Origin: Polystyrenella longa
GTDB taxonomy: Bacteria; Planctomycetota; Planctomycetia; Planctomycetales; Planctomycetaceae
Assembly: GCF_007750395.1 (NCBI RefSeq)
Contig: NZ_CP036281.1
Coordinates: 905,211-969,210, forward strand
Reading direction: 5' to 3'
Length of the DNA: 64,000 nt
Under the pieces are notes generated by a model. That model was not told the DNA's origin, searched no databases, and saw only the letters and a program-made list of their open reading frames with translations. The position numbers and the translations under genes were made by a program. This document shows positions 8,080 through 17,203 of the stretch, one piece after another (within the stretch, counting starts at the first letter, position 1; every line of letters begins with the position of its first letter).

Positions 8080-8271
8080 TCAAACGAACTACAGGAGAAA
8101 TATGTATTTAACCTCCTTTGCAACAATGACTTATAAATTATACAATTTTAAAAACAGCGATTGGTAACCCGCCTAAAGCGCCCATATAAAGATAACACAA
8201 TGAAATAGTGTTGTCAATATGATGTCGTTTTGGGTTGTGCAAATGAGAAAAGCAGAGCGAGAGGGTCCGAC

Positions 8272-9603
8272 TTAGCGGAAAAATGCTAGGGTTTCGTCTC
8301 TGTTTTCTTTCTGGGTTAATACCACGGCAATATCGCCTGCCTGAAGCTGGTCGCGGGCACCGGGAACTTTGACATACCCTTCTCGTTCGATTGCCACGAC
8401 GAGCCCACTGGGGAGTGAGATTTCGCTCAGCGGTTTCAGTGTGATCGGCACGCCTTTCTGCACTTCGAGTTCGCAGACCACAGCCTCTCCACCGCAAATA
8501 TCGGATTGACCGATGAGAGGGCCTGTTTCGACGAGGCCGAGAATCTGTCGAGCCATCACCTCGCGGGGACTGACGGCGAAATCGATTCCGACTTTACCCA
8601 ATACGTTCACGTAGTCCGATCGACGAACGACGGACATGATCTTCTGGCATCCCAGTTCTCGTGCTTCGACACCGCAGATGATGTTGTCCTCGTCGCGGCC
8701 TGTAGCAGCAATGAAAATATCCGTTTTACCCACCCGCGCTTCTTCGAGTTCTGCGCGACGGGCGATATCGGCCTGCAGGACGGTGACGGATTCCAACTTA
8801 TCGGCCAGATAGACGCAGCGTTCGGGATTGGCTTCGAGCAGCGTCACTTGAAAGCGACCGCGAGTCAGCAAGCGTGCCAGGCTGTAGCCAATCTCTCCAC
8901 CCCCGGCGATGGTCACATTCAATTTAGGGGGAGAACGATGTTCAAACAGTTTTTTAATCTCTTCCAGACGGTCTGTCTCACCAATCAAAGTGACATGCTC
9001 GCCCGCATGGATGACGTCATTTGCTCCCGGGATGTAAGCACTTTCCGCATTGGAGATCAAACCAACGCGAACCCCTTGCGGAAGATTGAGTTCCTTCAAC
9101 GGAACTCCAACTGCCTTTGAATGCGGTTCCACAGCCAGTTCCTGAACTTCCACACTACCCCGGACAAAGTTTTCGACCGCGAACAGACGTTGCATGCGAA
9201 TCGACCGGGCCAGTTCAAGCGCTGTGAGGTGCTCCAGGCTGAGGATCTGGTCGATCTGAAAATGCCGTCGGTAATCGAAGGTGCTGTTGTCCAGGAAATT
9301 ATGATCGAACACACGGGCGATGCTACGTGTCGCTCCCATTGACTTGGCGATGCTGCACCCGACCAGATTCACTTCGTCCGTGCTCGACAAACCGAGGCAA
9401 AGATCGGCACTTGAAATGCCTGCCTGGAAGAGGGCGACGGCATCGCAGGCAGATCCGTTGACCGTTCGCACATCTAGCTGTTCTTCCACTCTGTTCAGCG
9501 CGTCCCGAGAAGAATCGACCAGACAGACATTGTGCTGGGTAGCACAGAGGACTTCAGCAATGGAAGTACCGACGGTACCGGCCCCAAGAATCACGATATT
9601 CAT
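8272..9603 (-). CDS. trkA: Trk system potassium uptake regulatory protein TrkA
   Basis: Peripheral NAD(H)-binding subunit that gates Trk/Ktr-type potassium channels. The 443 residues contain two tandem RCK units, each a Rossmann domain followed by a TrkA-C domain. The first Rossmann begins MNIVILGAGTVGTSIAEVL, the second NVTIAGGGEIGYSLARLL at about residue 228. Each TrkA-C ends with the expected pattern (PGANDVIHAGEHVTLIG and PGARDQLQAGDIAVVLT). The full tandem length matches TrkA rather than KtrA. The channel subunit TrkH is not in the window. Confidence 0.95.
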   Translation of the reverse strand: MNIVILGAGTVGTSIAEVLCATQHNVCLVDSSRDALNRVEEQLDVRTVNGSACDAVALFQAGISSADLCLGLSSTDEVNLVGCSIAKSMGATRSIARVFDHNFLDNSTFDYRRHFQIDQILSLEHLTALELARSIRMQRLFAVENFVRGSVEVQELAVEPHSKAVGVPLKELNLPQGVRVGLISNAESAYIPGANDVIHAGEHVTLIGETDRLEEIKKLFEHRSPPKLNVTIAGGGEIGYSLARLLTRGRFQVTLLEANPERCVYLADKLESVTVLQADIARRAELEEARVGKTDIFIAATGRDEDNIICGVEARELGCQKIMSVVRRSDYVNVLGKVGIDFAVSPREVMARQILGLVETGPLIGQSDICGGEAVVCELEVQKGVPITLKPLSEISLPSGLVVAIEREGYVKVPGARDQLQAGDIAVVLTQKENRDETLAFFR

Positions 9604-9754
9604 AAATTAGGTTCAGTCTTAAGGTTCAAACCGGAATGAACGAGCGCGTTCAATTAGATTGATGCAGGTTCCCTGCAGGTGTTCGCGCAGCGGTCGCCAT
9701 TGTATGATACCTACCGCAGAAGTGGTAACCCTCTCGTGGTCTGACATTGGTCGA

Positions 9755-9768
9755 TAGAAGATCTTCTA
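9755..9768. promoter_or_regulatory. Palindrome TAGAAGATCTTCTA, possible operator
   Basis: Perfect 14-bp palindrome in the divergent 266-base gap between trkA and the DUF1015 gene. A second near-perfect inverted repeat follows 10 bases later. The arrangement looks like dimeric regulator sites, but no regulator is known. Confidence 0.35.
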
Positions 9769-9778
9769 CCGGCTGGCA

Positions 9779-9794
9779 GGATGACAGGTCATCC
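9779..9794. promoter_or_regulatory. Inverted repeat GGATGAC-AG-GTCATCC
   Basis: A seven-base stem with a two-base centre, 75 bases upstream of the DUF1015 start. Possible operator or short RNA hairpin; no T run follows. Confidence 0.3.
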
Positions 9795-9869
9795 GGCGGA
9801 TAGACGGAATTCGAGTTTTGTAATCAGATCGAAAAACAGGCAATACAGAATCACAGGTAAGACATAATT

Positions 9870-11177
9870 ATGGTGAAAATCTCTCCCCTTTGTGGATGGC
9901 GATACGAACTCGGGCAAGTGGGAGACCTCTCGGATGTCACGGCGCCCCCTTACGATGTGATTAACACACAAGGCCAGACCGAACTGTACGAAAAACATCC
10001 CTGCAATGTCGTACGTCTGATTTTGAACCGGGAAGAAGTCGGCGACAGTTCTGTCGAGGATCGGTATGTACGAGCCGCCCAATTCCTGAAAAACTGGCAG
10101 CGGGAAGGCGTCCTGGTACAGGATCAGGAAAATTGCTTTTATGTCTACCATCAGGAATTCGACTGGGAAGGAACTCATTACATTCGCAAAGGGTTTCTGG
10201 GCCGCTGTGGATTGGAAGAATTCGGTGAGGGAGCCGTCTTCCCACACGAACAAACTCTGCCGGGTCCCAAGAAAGATCGGCTCGCTTTGACACAACATTG
10301 CCGAACCAATCTCTCCCCCATTTTCGGTCTGTTCCCGGACAGGGAAGAGACCGCTCAGCAGATTCTGGAAGATGCAGTGCAGGGGGCGCCGCCATTCGTG
10401 GCGACGGATGAACAAGGGGTTATTCACCGGTTCTGGCCCGTTTCAGATCATGCGGCCATCTCGGCCGTGCAACAATTGCTTCATGAAAAGCCGATTTTCA
10501 TTGCTGACGGCCATCACCGTTATGAGACCGCTCTGAACTATCGGGAATGGCTCAAACAAGAAGGCAAACTCAATTCCGAAAATCATCCTGCCAACAATGT
10601 CTTGATGATGTTCGTGGGAATGTCGGACCCAGGTCTGGCGATTCTCCCCACCCATCGTCTTGTCAGCGGTCTGCCCGGTCTAACTCAACCTGAACTGATC
10701 AGTCTACTGGAAAAGAACTTCCGCCTGACGCCGCAAGGGGTCGGAGAAGAGGGTGCCCGAGAGACTTGGGAGAGTATGGAGATGTCGGGCGAACAGGGTG
10801 TCCTTGGTTTCGGAACTGCAGCCGATGGTCAGTGGCTCCTGGCCGAACTGACCGACGGGTCCCCGATGGAGGAGCTGGCCGCAGAACAAAGTCCCGCCTG
10901 GCGGGAGCTGGGGGTCAGTCTGCTGCACAAGCTGGTGCTGGGGCATTTACTTGCGGTAAAAACAGAAGGGGAGGAAGCTTCGTGGAAGTATGTTCATTTA
11001 ATGTCGGAAGTGAACGAGGCCTTGTCGGGTAAATCATGCGATTTAGCGGTGCTGGTTCCCCCTGCCGGGATCGATCATGTTCGCGAAATCGCCTCCAATC
11101 GGGAAAAAATGCCTCCCAAAAGCACGTTTTTCTATCCGAAACTGCTTTCCGGGCTCGTTTTTAATCCTCTCTCCTGA
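9870..11177 (+). CDS. DUF1015 family protein
   Basis: The 435-residue protein belongs to DUF1015. It shows the N-terminal ISPLCGWRYEL and VTAPPYDVIN pattern, an R-K-G-F-L-G-R-C block, FPHEQTLPGPKKDRL, and the central FIADGHHRYETALNYRE motif. The function of the family is unsettled. Members are often found beside serine-biosynthesis genes in other bacteria; here serA lies 7 kb away, so that link is weak. It is predicted cytoplasmic. The upstream gap has two palindromes. The ATG at 9870 has only a poor ribosome binding site, but the conserved N-terminus supports it. Confidence 0.88.
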   Translation: MVKISPLCGWRYELGQVGDLSDVTAPPYDVINTQGQTELYEKHPCNVVRLILNREEVGDSSVEDRYVRAAQFLKNWQREGVLVQDQENCFYVYHQEFDWEGTHYIRKGFLGRCGLEEFGEGAVFPHEQTLPGPKKDRLALTQHCRTNLSPIFGLFPDREETAQQILEDAVQGAPPFVATDEQGVIHRFWPVSDHAAISAVQQLLHEKPIFIADGHHRYETALNYREWLKQEGKLNSENHPANNVLMMFVGMSDPGLAILPTHRLVSGLPGLTQPELISLLEKNFRLTPQGVGEEGARETWESMEMSGEQGVLGFGTAADGQWLLAELTDGSPMEELAAEQSPAWRELGVSLLHKLVLGHLLAVKTEGEEASWKYVHLMSEVNEALSGKSCDLAVLVPPAGIDHVREIASNREKMPPKSTFFYPKLLSGLVFNPLS

Positions 11178-11485
11178 AAACCAGCTGACTTGCTACGTAC
11201 CCTTTAAAGGGGGGCAGTCTCTTTATTGCACTCTCTTTTTTTCAGAGGGGTGATTGCGGGCAGGCGGATTGATCCGATACCATAAAGGGAAGCAGCCATC
11301 GATCCTGCCGGGCCCCATTTGTTTATTATTATTCATCCTGACGACCGAAAATACGGCGCCCAAATCGAATCGAACCATTGCAGGTCTACTGGACGCGACC
11401 TAGGATTCCTCCAGCAGCGACCTTCCTCCCACCTGAAGACGATTCACCCCTCCCGTTTCGCCGGTCTTACTTATTGAGAGATAAG
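11178..11485. other. Intergenic region before the response regulator
   Basis: This 308-base gap has no supported gene. A T-rich stretch lies at about 11222-11245. The frame of the downstream gene is open from 11378, but the sequence before 11486 does not look like receiver-domain protein. Confidence 0.45.
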
Positions 11486-11914
11486 ATGTCGATACCACAA
11501 ACAATTCTGATCATCGATGATGATCGCGAGATCTCCTCAACCCTCAGTAACGTACTGGGAGCCGCTGGCTATAATGTGTTGACCGCTTCCAATGGCCTGG
11601 AAGGCCGCAAGCAAATCGACACTCAGAGCCCCGACCTCGTTATCACAGACATGATGATGCCTCGCATGGGTGGGTTCCCGATTCTTGAACACCTGAAATC
11701 GCTCGAAACTCCCCCCAAGGTCATCATGATCACCGCCAACGAAGGGGGACGGCACAAAGCCTATGCCGAAATGCTCGGCGCCATGGACTACCTGCGAAAA
11801 CCATTCGCGATGGAAGTTCTGCTGGAGTCGGTCGAGAATAGTATCGGAAAACCAGGCGAAGCAGCTGCTTCTGGTGGCACTAGTAAACTCCGTCGCTCTG
11901 CCAAGAAGTCCTGA
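11486..11914 (+). CDS. Stand-alone response regulator receiver protein
   Basis: CheY-like single receiver domain, 142 residues. Acidic pocket Asp11-Asp13 in ILIIDDDRE, phospho-acceptor Asp55 in [13 protein letters not shown], switch Thr83 in MITANEGG and Lys105 in LRKPFA are all present, so it should be phosphorylatable. A short basic tail (KLRRSAKKS) replaces any output domain. I choose ATG 11486, which starts right before the first strand; an in-frame upstream ATG at 11378 would add about 36 unrelated residues. No histidine kinase is adjacent, so the partner is unknown. Confidence 0.9.
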   Translation: MSIPQTILIIDDDREISSTLSNVLGAAGYNVLTASNGLEGRKQIDTQSPDLVITDMMMPRMGGFPILEHLKSLETPPKVIMITANEGGRHKAYAEMLGAMDYLRKPFAMEVLLESVENSIGKPGEAAASGGTSKLRRSAKKS

Positions 11915-11948
11915 ATCCCGTTCAGATCAACCAGATCACCCGAACAAA

Positions 11949-11985
11949 TAAAAAGCCACTCGCTGCATAGTGAGAGGCTTTTTTT
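11949..11985 (+). terminator. Rho-independent terminator after the response regulator
   Basis: AAAAAGCC and GGCTTTTTTT enclose an ACTC/GTGAG-type inner stem. A T7 run follows. It also has an A run on the left and could work for the converging lipoprotein gene. Confidence 0.82.
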
Positions 11986-12022
11986 GTTTTATATTGTTTT
12001 CGAATTCGCAATCGGGAGTCTC

Positions 12023-12304
12023 TTACTCGATTCCCAGATTCGATTCGATTGAGCGCGCTTTTTCCGACATCAAATACTTACGCAAGACTCGATCGTTGTC
12101 CCGCTCTTTGGGCATTCCCGCTCGGCCCTGGTCTCCTACAAAAGACCAGTCTTCATCCGGATCTTCGGTGTTATCATGATAGTCGTTGGGTTTGATTCGG
12201 AATTGCCGCTTGGTTTCGGAGATCGCCGTTTCGGTCTCTTCTTCCAACATTGCACACCCACCTGAGAGGGCCACCAGCAGACAGCAGATCATGAACTTCC
12301 GCAT
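12023..12304 (-). CDS. Small lipoprotein of unknown function
   Basis: The 93-residue precursor begins MRKFMICCLLVALSGGC, a short signal peptide with lipobox LSGGC at 13-17, so the mature protein should be lipid-anchored. The rest is charged and hydrophilic, with a long acidic patch (NTEDPDEDWSF) and no obvious domain. A ribosome binding site AGGAA precedes the ATG. It converges on the response regulator. No family is recognised. Confidence 0.7.
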   Translation of the reverse strand: MRKFMICCLLVALSGGCAMLEEETETAISETKRQFRIKPNDYHDNTEDPDEDWSFVGDQGRAGMPKERDNDRVLRKYLMSEKARSIESNLGIE

Positions 12305-12583
12305 AGAATGATTCCTGGATTAACGAAGCGGTCTGGGTATCGGGACCTCCAGTTGGTCCCGGCCAACTTGTAAAGCGGCCACCGCGACGTAGAATGAGGT
12401 TACTGCCCACCCCTGAATCTAGACGCACACATAGCCAGCAGAAGATGCAATATCTCCGCAGGTAATGCCGAGTCTGGATCCTCCGGGAGGAACATCGCTC
12501 AGATTGTAGATGGAACGGATTGAAGAGAGAGTGGGCGAACTATTACAGAATCGCAAAAACAAGTCCAGAGGAATATCAGCACC

Positions 12584-13303
12584 GTGGCCGACCCCATTTC
12601 TCCCCCCGAACTCGACCTATTAGTCGTCTCTCCGCACCCGGATGACGCCGAAATCAGCGTGGGTGGTACCATTCTCAAGTCAAAACAGGCGGGGTTGAAA
12701 GTCGGTGTACTGGAACTGACCAACGGAGAACCCACGCCGCACGGTTCGCCTGAAATTCGCGCCAAAGAGACGGCAGCAGCGACTCAGGTACTTGGCCTGG
12801 ACTGGAGAGGCAATCTGAGGCTTCCGAATCGGTCGCTTCAGAATACGTTAGAGGCCCGGGCTGCACTCGCAGGGGTGTTCCGGCTCAGTCGACCGAAGGT
12901 CATACTGGCTCCCTACTGGGAGGACGTGCATCCCGACCATGTCGCCGCCTCGCAGCTCGTGGACGATGCCCGCTTCTGGGCGAAGTTGTCAAAAACCGAC
13001 ATGCCCGGCGAACGATACTGGCCACCGACGATGTACTATTACTGGAGCATCCACCTGCGAAACCACCCGAAGCCTTCCTTCGTTCTCGATATCAGTAACA
13101 CGCTCGAACAGAAAATAGACGCGATTCGCTGCTATGAATCGCAAATGCTCGTCGGGCGCCCGACCGAGTTCCCAACCGTGCTCGACGACATTCGAGACCG
13201 CAATCGGTACTGGGGCTGGGCCATTCACACAGCATACGGAGAACCCTTCGCCTCGCGCGAAGAAATTGGTTTACCGCTGTTACCAACGTTATCTACAGAT
13301 TAA
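12584..13303 (+). CDS. LmbE/PIG-L family zinc N-deacetylase (BshB1-like)
   Basis: Predicted metal-dependent amidase acting on N-acetyl sugars or sugar conjugates. The 239 residues include the metal site PHPDDAE near residue 17 and HPDH near residue 113, with [15 protein letters not shown] between them, characteristic of BshB1-type deacetylases in bacillithiol synthesis. Whether this organism makes bacillithiol is not shown, since bshA and bshC are absent here. The start is GTG 12584, preceded by GAGGAA with a 10-base spacer, and gives a proper N-terminus. Confidence 0.88.
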   Translation: MADPISPPELDLLVVSPHPDDAEISVGGTILKSKQAGLKVGVLELTNGEPTPHGSPEIRAKETAAATQVLGLDWRGNLRLPNRSLQNTLEARAALAGVFRLSRPKVILAPYWEDVHPDHVAASQLVDDARFWAKLSKTDMPGERYWPPTMYYYWSIHLRNHPKPSFVLDISNTLEQKIDAIRCYESQMLVGRPTEFPTVLDDIRDRNRYWGWAIHTAYGEPFASREEIGLPLLPTLSTD

Positions 13304-13340
13304 AACTTGATCAAGCAGTCTGGTTGCCGCCATACGCAAT

Positions 13341-13371
13341 AAAAAACCTCAACAGGTCAAGGTCGAGGTTT
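13341..13371. terminator. Bidirectional terminator between converging genes
   Basis: AACCTC...GAGGTT with an inner CAGGTCAAGGTC pairing region. An A6 run on the left gives a U tract for the reverse-strand gene, and TTTCATTGTTTT follows on the right for the LmbE gene. Confidence 0.75.
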
Positions 13372-13398
13372 CATTGTTTTGATGGAGCCGTCTGCCGT

Positions 13399-13674
13399 TT
13401 ATTCTGCGACTTCCAGCTCTTCTGCTTCAAAGCAGGCCATCAGATGGAACAGCTTTTTCTCTTCGCACTGAGCGATATATTCTTCATCGAACTGGGCGAC
13501 AGTATTGTCATCCCACTGCAGTACGTACCGCGGGCTCGATTTCTTTCCGATATGTTCCATAATCTCGCCCGTCCATCCACCGCAGTCGGTGTCTGGAAAT
13601 TCGGGCAGAGGAGTGCCGTCCTTGACTCGCACTTTGGTCCCGGCAGTCAGCTTAGTTAAGGTTTTCCCGGCCAT
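13399..13674 (-). CDS. Conserved small protein, unknown function
   Basis: The 91-residue protein has a strong ribosome binding site (AAGGAAG) and its own terminator. The sequence begins MAGKTLTKLTAGTKVRVKDG, followed by P-E-F-P-D-T-D-C-G-G-W-T-G and YVLQWDDNTV. This is an SH3/Tudor-like beta-strand pattern with conserved Cys, Trp and acidic residues, reminiscent of small calcium-binding proteins of bacteria, though I cannot confirm that. It is predicted cytoplasmic. Acidic C-terminus (FEAEELEVAE). Confidence 0.7.
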   Translation of the reverse strand: MAGKTLTKLTAGTKVRVKDGTPLPEFPDTDCGGWTGEIMEHIGKKSSPRYVLQWDDNTVAQFDEEYIAQCEEKKLFHLMACFEAEELEVAE

Positions 13675-14245
13675 GTCTTCCTTCCCTATTGGATTTTCTG
13701 GGGGATATTCCTGAGTGAGTCGTAACCTCGAATCAACACACCATCATCATTGATCAATAAACATCCACGAACAACGGGTATCCGCGACGCAACGAGGATG
13801 AACCTGTTCCGGCGACCTGTAGAAGTCCCACAAGTGGCGTGTCTATGAAGGGGTATTTCTTGAGAAGGTCGCATTTTAGACAGAACCCGCTCAGCAGTGG
13901 AATGCCATTTTGGCCAAAAAGCATATACAAAATTCCACATTTCGGTAAATTCACCTGGATTTCAAATTACGGATTCGCATCAGGTCGCCCACAGCGATAA
14001 AATAGAGAAGGTGAAGACGTCCCCACGTCTTCCTCATTCTCTCGGTCGGCGAAATCACGGTAGGCCCCGTCGTGATCGAGGAAGTCGGGCCTGAATTGGT
14101 TAGAAGTATTGGTAATTATTATACAAGCGGCGACTCCGTTTGTTTCAGCTTTATCCGCTCGCACGAACGGCGTTCCCCCTGCCTGATGTCGGCTTTCCTG
14201 TGTCCTTTGGTAGATGAGGGGCCAGGTTTCCTGAAGGGATCGATC
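13675..14245. other. 570-base intergenic region with a hairpin
   Basis: No supported gene. GAAGACGT-CCCC-ACGTCTTC at 14013-14032 is a perfect 8-bp hairpin, and ATCACG...CGTGAT follows at about 14052-14077. Two overlapping reverse-strand ORFs of 66 and 84 codons (13686-13954) lack recognisable features. Confidence 0.4.
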
Positions 14246-14488
14246 ATGTTTACTTACCCGGTTCGGCTCAAAAACTATCAGAACGACTGGCACATCACCG
14301 TCGATGGTCACCGCAACGCCGTGCGACTTCGTGACACGCTCCGCCAGCGAGGAGTCACCACGTCTCGACTCCAGGAACTCGACGGCACCTCCAACTATTC
14401 CTTCCGCATTGCCCGCTCGACACAGATGAACCAATTCCGCATCCAGCAACTGCTCCGCGCCAACCAGCAAGTCAGATTGATGGGATGA
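14246..14488 (+). CDS. Hypothetical small protein
   Basis: An 80-residue product starting MFTYPVRLKNYQNDWHITVDG, with AAGGGA seven bases before ATG 14246. The frame is open upstream to 14072, but that part is low-quality sequence, so the internal ATG is preferred. It is basic and Gln/Arg-rich toward the C-terminus, with no signal peptide or membrane segment. No family is recognised. Confidence 0.5.
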   Translation: MFTYPVRLKNYQNDWHITVDGHRNAVRLRDTLRQRGVTTSRLQELDGTSNYSFRIARSTQMNQFRIQQLLRANQQVRLMG

Positions 14489-14504
14489 CAGCTCCCAACG
14501 TCCC

Positions 14505-14574
14505 CAGTGAATTTCCCCCAGTGAATTTCCCCCAGTGAATTTCCCCCAGTGAATTTCTCCCAGTGAATTTCTCC
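14505..14574 (+). repeat. Tandem repeat, five copies of a 14-bp unit
   Basis: Five consecutive units of CAGTGAATTTCCCC, the last two carrying CTCC in place of CCCC. All units are exactly 14 bp. It lies between the small gene ending at 14488 and the converging racemase gene ending at 14615. Confidence 0.92.
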
Positions 14575-14614
14575 CGGCAGTGCGGTTGGCTCTCAGCTTA
14601 TTTCAGTGATTGAT

Positions 14615-15697
14615 CTATGCGACAGGTTCGGGGATGGGACCGCCCTGATGCTTCATGACTCTGGCGATAAAGGGTGAAGTCATGGCTCGAGCCAACGCAC
14701 TGTAGTTGAGCTGAAATGTGATCTCGCTTCCAACAGGAAGATTGGACTCGACGATGAGGTGATCGCTGCTCGCACCGAGGATATCGATTCCAGCAGGGGG
14801 CTGCAGGCCATGCGGGTCGGTGTCCTGATGTCCGATCGCCAGGATCGCCTGGGGGATGCGGCCGCGATCCAGGAAAGTCAATTTCTCGCCAAACGCATTT
14901 TGTGCGATCTCGCCCCATGGCTGCGACGGCTTGACCTTGGACTCGATTACTTCGGCCACCAGCGTGATCGCGTCAGCGTGCAGCCCATCGATTGCTTGGC
15001 GATGGAGGGGTTCTCGACCAAGCAGAATAGATTCGCCCAGTCGTAGGTCGTTGATCCGACCCGTGCCTGCACCACTCAGGGCCCAGTTCAGATTGGCGGA
15101 GCTGCCTCCGGATACGATTTCGAGCGTCAGGTTGAATGTCGTCTCAATCAAATTCGCGAGTGCGGAAAGTTCAGACATGTTCGTACCGTCGGGAGACACA
15201 CCGTTACGACAAGCAAGATTGGCCCCGATTCCTTTAAGCACGATGTTCGGAATGCGAATCACCTCGCGTACGACGTCCAGCATGTCTTCTGGCATAATTC
15301 CTTCACGGAGATCGCCCAGTTCGACCATGAGCACGATCCCGTGTACTTGATTCGCTTCCCCCGCGGCGGCGGAGAGCTTGCGGATTACTTCGAGTTCCGT
15401 GTTAAAGCTCACATCGGCGTACTTAACGATCTCTTCCACCTGGCTAAGCATCGGAGACCGCGTGAGAATCATTGAAGCAGGAACGAGGTGGTGTCGCATG
15501 TTCTGAATGTTCTCAATTCGCGAGTCGCCAATCGCACTCACGCCTGCCCGGATCAAGGCCTCTGCAATTTCAGGACAACCGAGCGACGCCTTGGTCATTC
15601 CCGTGACAGAAATGCCCCGATCCCCCAGTAACTCTACGAGTATGCGCGTGTTGTCGTAGACCTTCGAAAGGTCGATCTCTAATCGGGGAGCATTCAT
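14615..15697 (-). CDS. PLP-dependent alanine/ornithine racemase family enzyme
   Basis: Predicted fold-III PLP enzyme, 360 residues, of the Orr/YhfX-like alanine racemase N-terminal family. The PLP-lysine region is near the start (ISVTGMTKASLGCPEIAEAL), followed by IGDSRIENIQNM, VMVELGDLREGI-type strand 5 and the phosphate-binding GGSSANL loop. LRLGESILLG is also typical. The substrate could be ornithine, alanine or another amino acid. It overlaps the DUF1611 gene by ATGA and is downstream of it, so the two are co-translated. That pairing suggests a shared D-amino-acid pathway. Confidence 0.88.
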   Translation of the reverse strand: MNAPRLEIDLSKVYDNTRILVELLGDRGISVTGMTKASLGCPEIAEALIRAGVSAIGDSRIENIQNMRHHLVPASMILTRSPMLSQVEEIVKYADVSFNTELEVIRKLSAAAGEANQVHGIVLMVELGDLREGIMPEDMLDVVREVIRIPNIVLKGIGANLACRNGVSPDGTNMSELSALANLIETTFNLTLEIVSGGSSANLNWALSGAGTGRINDLRLGESILLGREPLHRQAIDGLHADAITLVAEVIESKVKPSQPWGEIAQNAFGEKLTFLDRGRIPQAILAIGHQDTDPHGLQPPAGIDILGASSDHLIVESNLPVGSEITFQLNYSALARAMTSPFIARVMKHQGGPIPEPVA

Positions 15698-16893
15698 CTG
15701 ACACCAGCTGTCAGATTCTCCTCAAGCTTCGGGAACGCGTCGGTGATCATTTCCACCAGACGTTCAGGCGGACCGGTCAGGGCATCCGTCGTAGGGATAT
15801 TCAGTTCGTATTCATATAAAGTGATGGCCAGATCGACGTCGACCTCAGTCATATTTTCATGATTGATCGTGAGGCCGATGACCTTCGTGTCGCTGAATGT
15901 CTCAATGAGCTTAATCTCAGTCGCGGGAGTCGGCATCTTCATGTTTTCGAAGTCGCAACGATTGATCCGTCCCGGTGCGTGTTGCAGCACAACACCATCG
16001 GGGCAGCTACCTCGAAGAATGAATGAGGAAGTCGAATAGGCCGGGTGGCTCAGGGCGCCTTGCCCTTCGATGATGATGACGTCGGGGTCTTCCATTTCAA
16101 ACGCTTCGACGACGGCGGCTTCCATCTCTCCCGAACAGAACTGCGACGGGATGGCATCCAGAGCGACGCCGTGGCGCGCTCCCTGCATCAAACCGGTCTG
16201 TCCTGTGCCAACCAACACGGCTTTGATCCCATGATCGTTAAGAGCCTGAGTTAAAATGGTGGCAGTGGTCCGTTTGCCAATCGCACAATCAGTTCCCAGT
16301 ACGGCAATACGCGGACAGGTGACCTCGGCGATGCGACCACTGAATAATCGCAGGTCTTTTTTAGCGCGAGGTTTGCGGATGTCGAGTATCGTCACATTCT
16401 TGGCTTCGCTCGCTGTGGCGAATACGGGATCGTCATTCAAGAATTCATGAAGACCGTTTACGATATTCATGCCACGATCCATGGCTTCCAGAACGAGGCC
16501 GCGCTCGTGCGACGACAACATACCGCTTGCTGGAGCTATTCCGAAGATGTAATAGTCGGTCACACTTCCAGCATGTGTCAGAGCGTCGGCAAGATTGCGA
16601 CAGATGGGAATGCCATTCGGTTTCCCACCAAGAACCTCGCCGGAATCGAGACCTGCCTTCTCACTATCGATGACCGAGAGGATTTTGTACTTCTCAGAGC
16701 GACGGACAAGTCCGTTGGCCGTTTTGCCATCAATGGCACCGAAGTTTCCTTCGCAATAGATGACGGCGGTTGCGACCTTATTCAGTTCATCGCTTAAGGG
16801 TGACTGAGCAGGCGTTGCCGCAGAGCTTTTGGCGAGACCGCTTTGAGGGATACCATTAGAATTAGGCGCATTGGGGGTTGGGGATAGGGACAT
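15694..16893 (-). CDS. DUF1611 family protein (DgcN-like)
   Basis: The 399-residue protein matches DUF1611. The N-terminal part has a Rossmann-like region (AVIYCEGNFGAIDGKTANGLVR), and the C-terminal part a P-loop-like domain with IAVLGTDCAIGKRTTATILT, GTGQTGLMQG and IIEGQGALSHPAY. Some DUF1611 proteins act in D-glutamate catabolism (DgcN) as N-acyltransferases. The tight coupling to a PLP racemase fits amino-acid stereochemistry. I choose ATG 16893 because AAGGAG stands seven bases upstream; the longer frame to 16953 lacks one. The N-terminal 35 residues are a Ser/Pro/Asn-rich extension. Confidence 0.85.
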   Translation of the reverse strand: MSLSPTPNAPNSNGIPQSGLAKSSAATPAQSPLSDELNKVATAVIYCEGNFGAIDGKTANGLVRRSEKYKILSVIDSEKAGLDSGEVLGGKPNGIPICRNLADALTHAGSVTDYYIFGIAPASGMLSSHERGLVLEAMDRGMNIVNGLHEFLNDDPVFATASEAKNVTILDIRKPRAKKDLRLFSGRIAEVTCPRIAVLGTDCAIGKRTTATILTQALNDHGIKAVLVGTGQTGLMQGARHGVALDAIPSQFCSGEMEAAVVEAFEMEDPDVIIIEGQGALSHPAYSTSSFILRGSCPDGVVLQHAPGRINRCDFENMKMPTPATEIKLIETFSDTKVIGLTINHENMTEVDVDLAITLYEYELNIPTTDALTGPPERLVEMITDAFPKLEENLTAGVR

Positions 16894-17203
16894 AGTCGCT
16901 CCTTGAGTGAACTCAGAGGAGGCGACGGGATCGTTCCGGCCGAATTTGACCATAGTTCAACGAGTAGTCCCCACTAAGATGGGTTGTAAACATAAGTATA
17001 TCAGAAGGCGTCCCTAATAGATAGGTAGCAGTTTTAGGCCTTTATCCAAGAGGTTTGTGAACAGTTTGATCTGACAAGCAGGGCCGAGTGTTTTCTTTGA
17101 AACAGGACGCTGCGAATATGACGCGAATAATGTAGCATGGGAGCCAGGTTGTGATTATGCTACCTCATCAATGAGAGCCACAGTGCTGAAAAGGAGTTTT
17201 TGT

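Noticed and set aside
13686-13954. Two overlapping small reverse ORFs upstream of the 13399-13674 gene
   Set aside because: No ribosome binding site, no recognisable product; probably chance frames.
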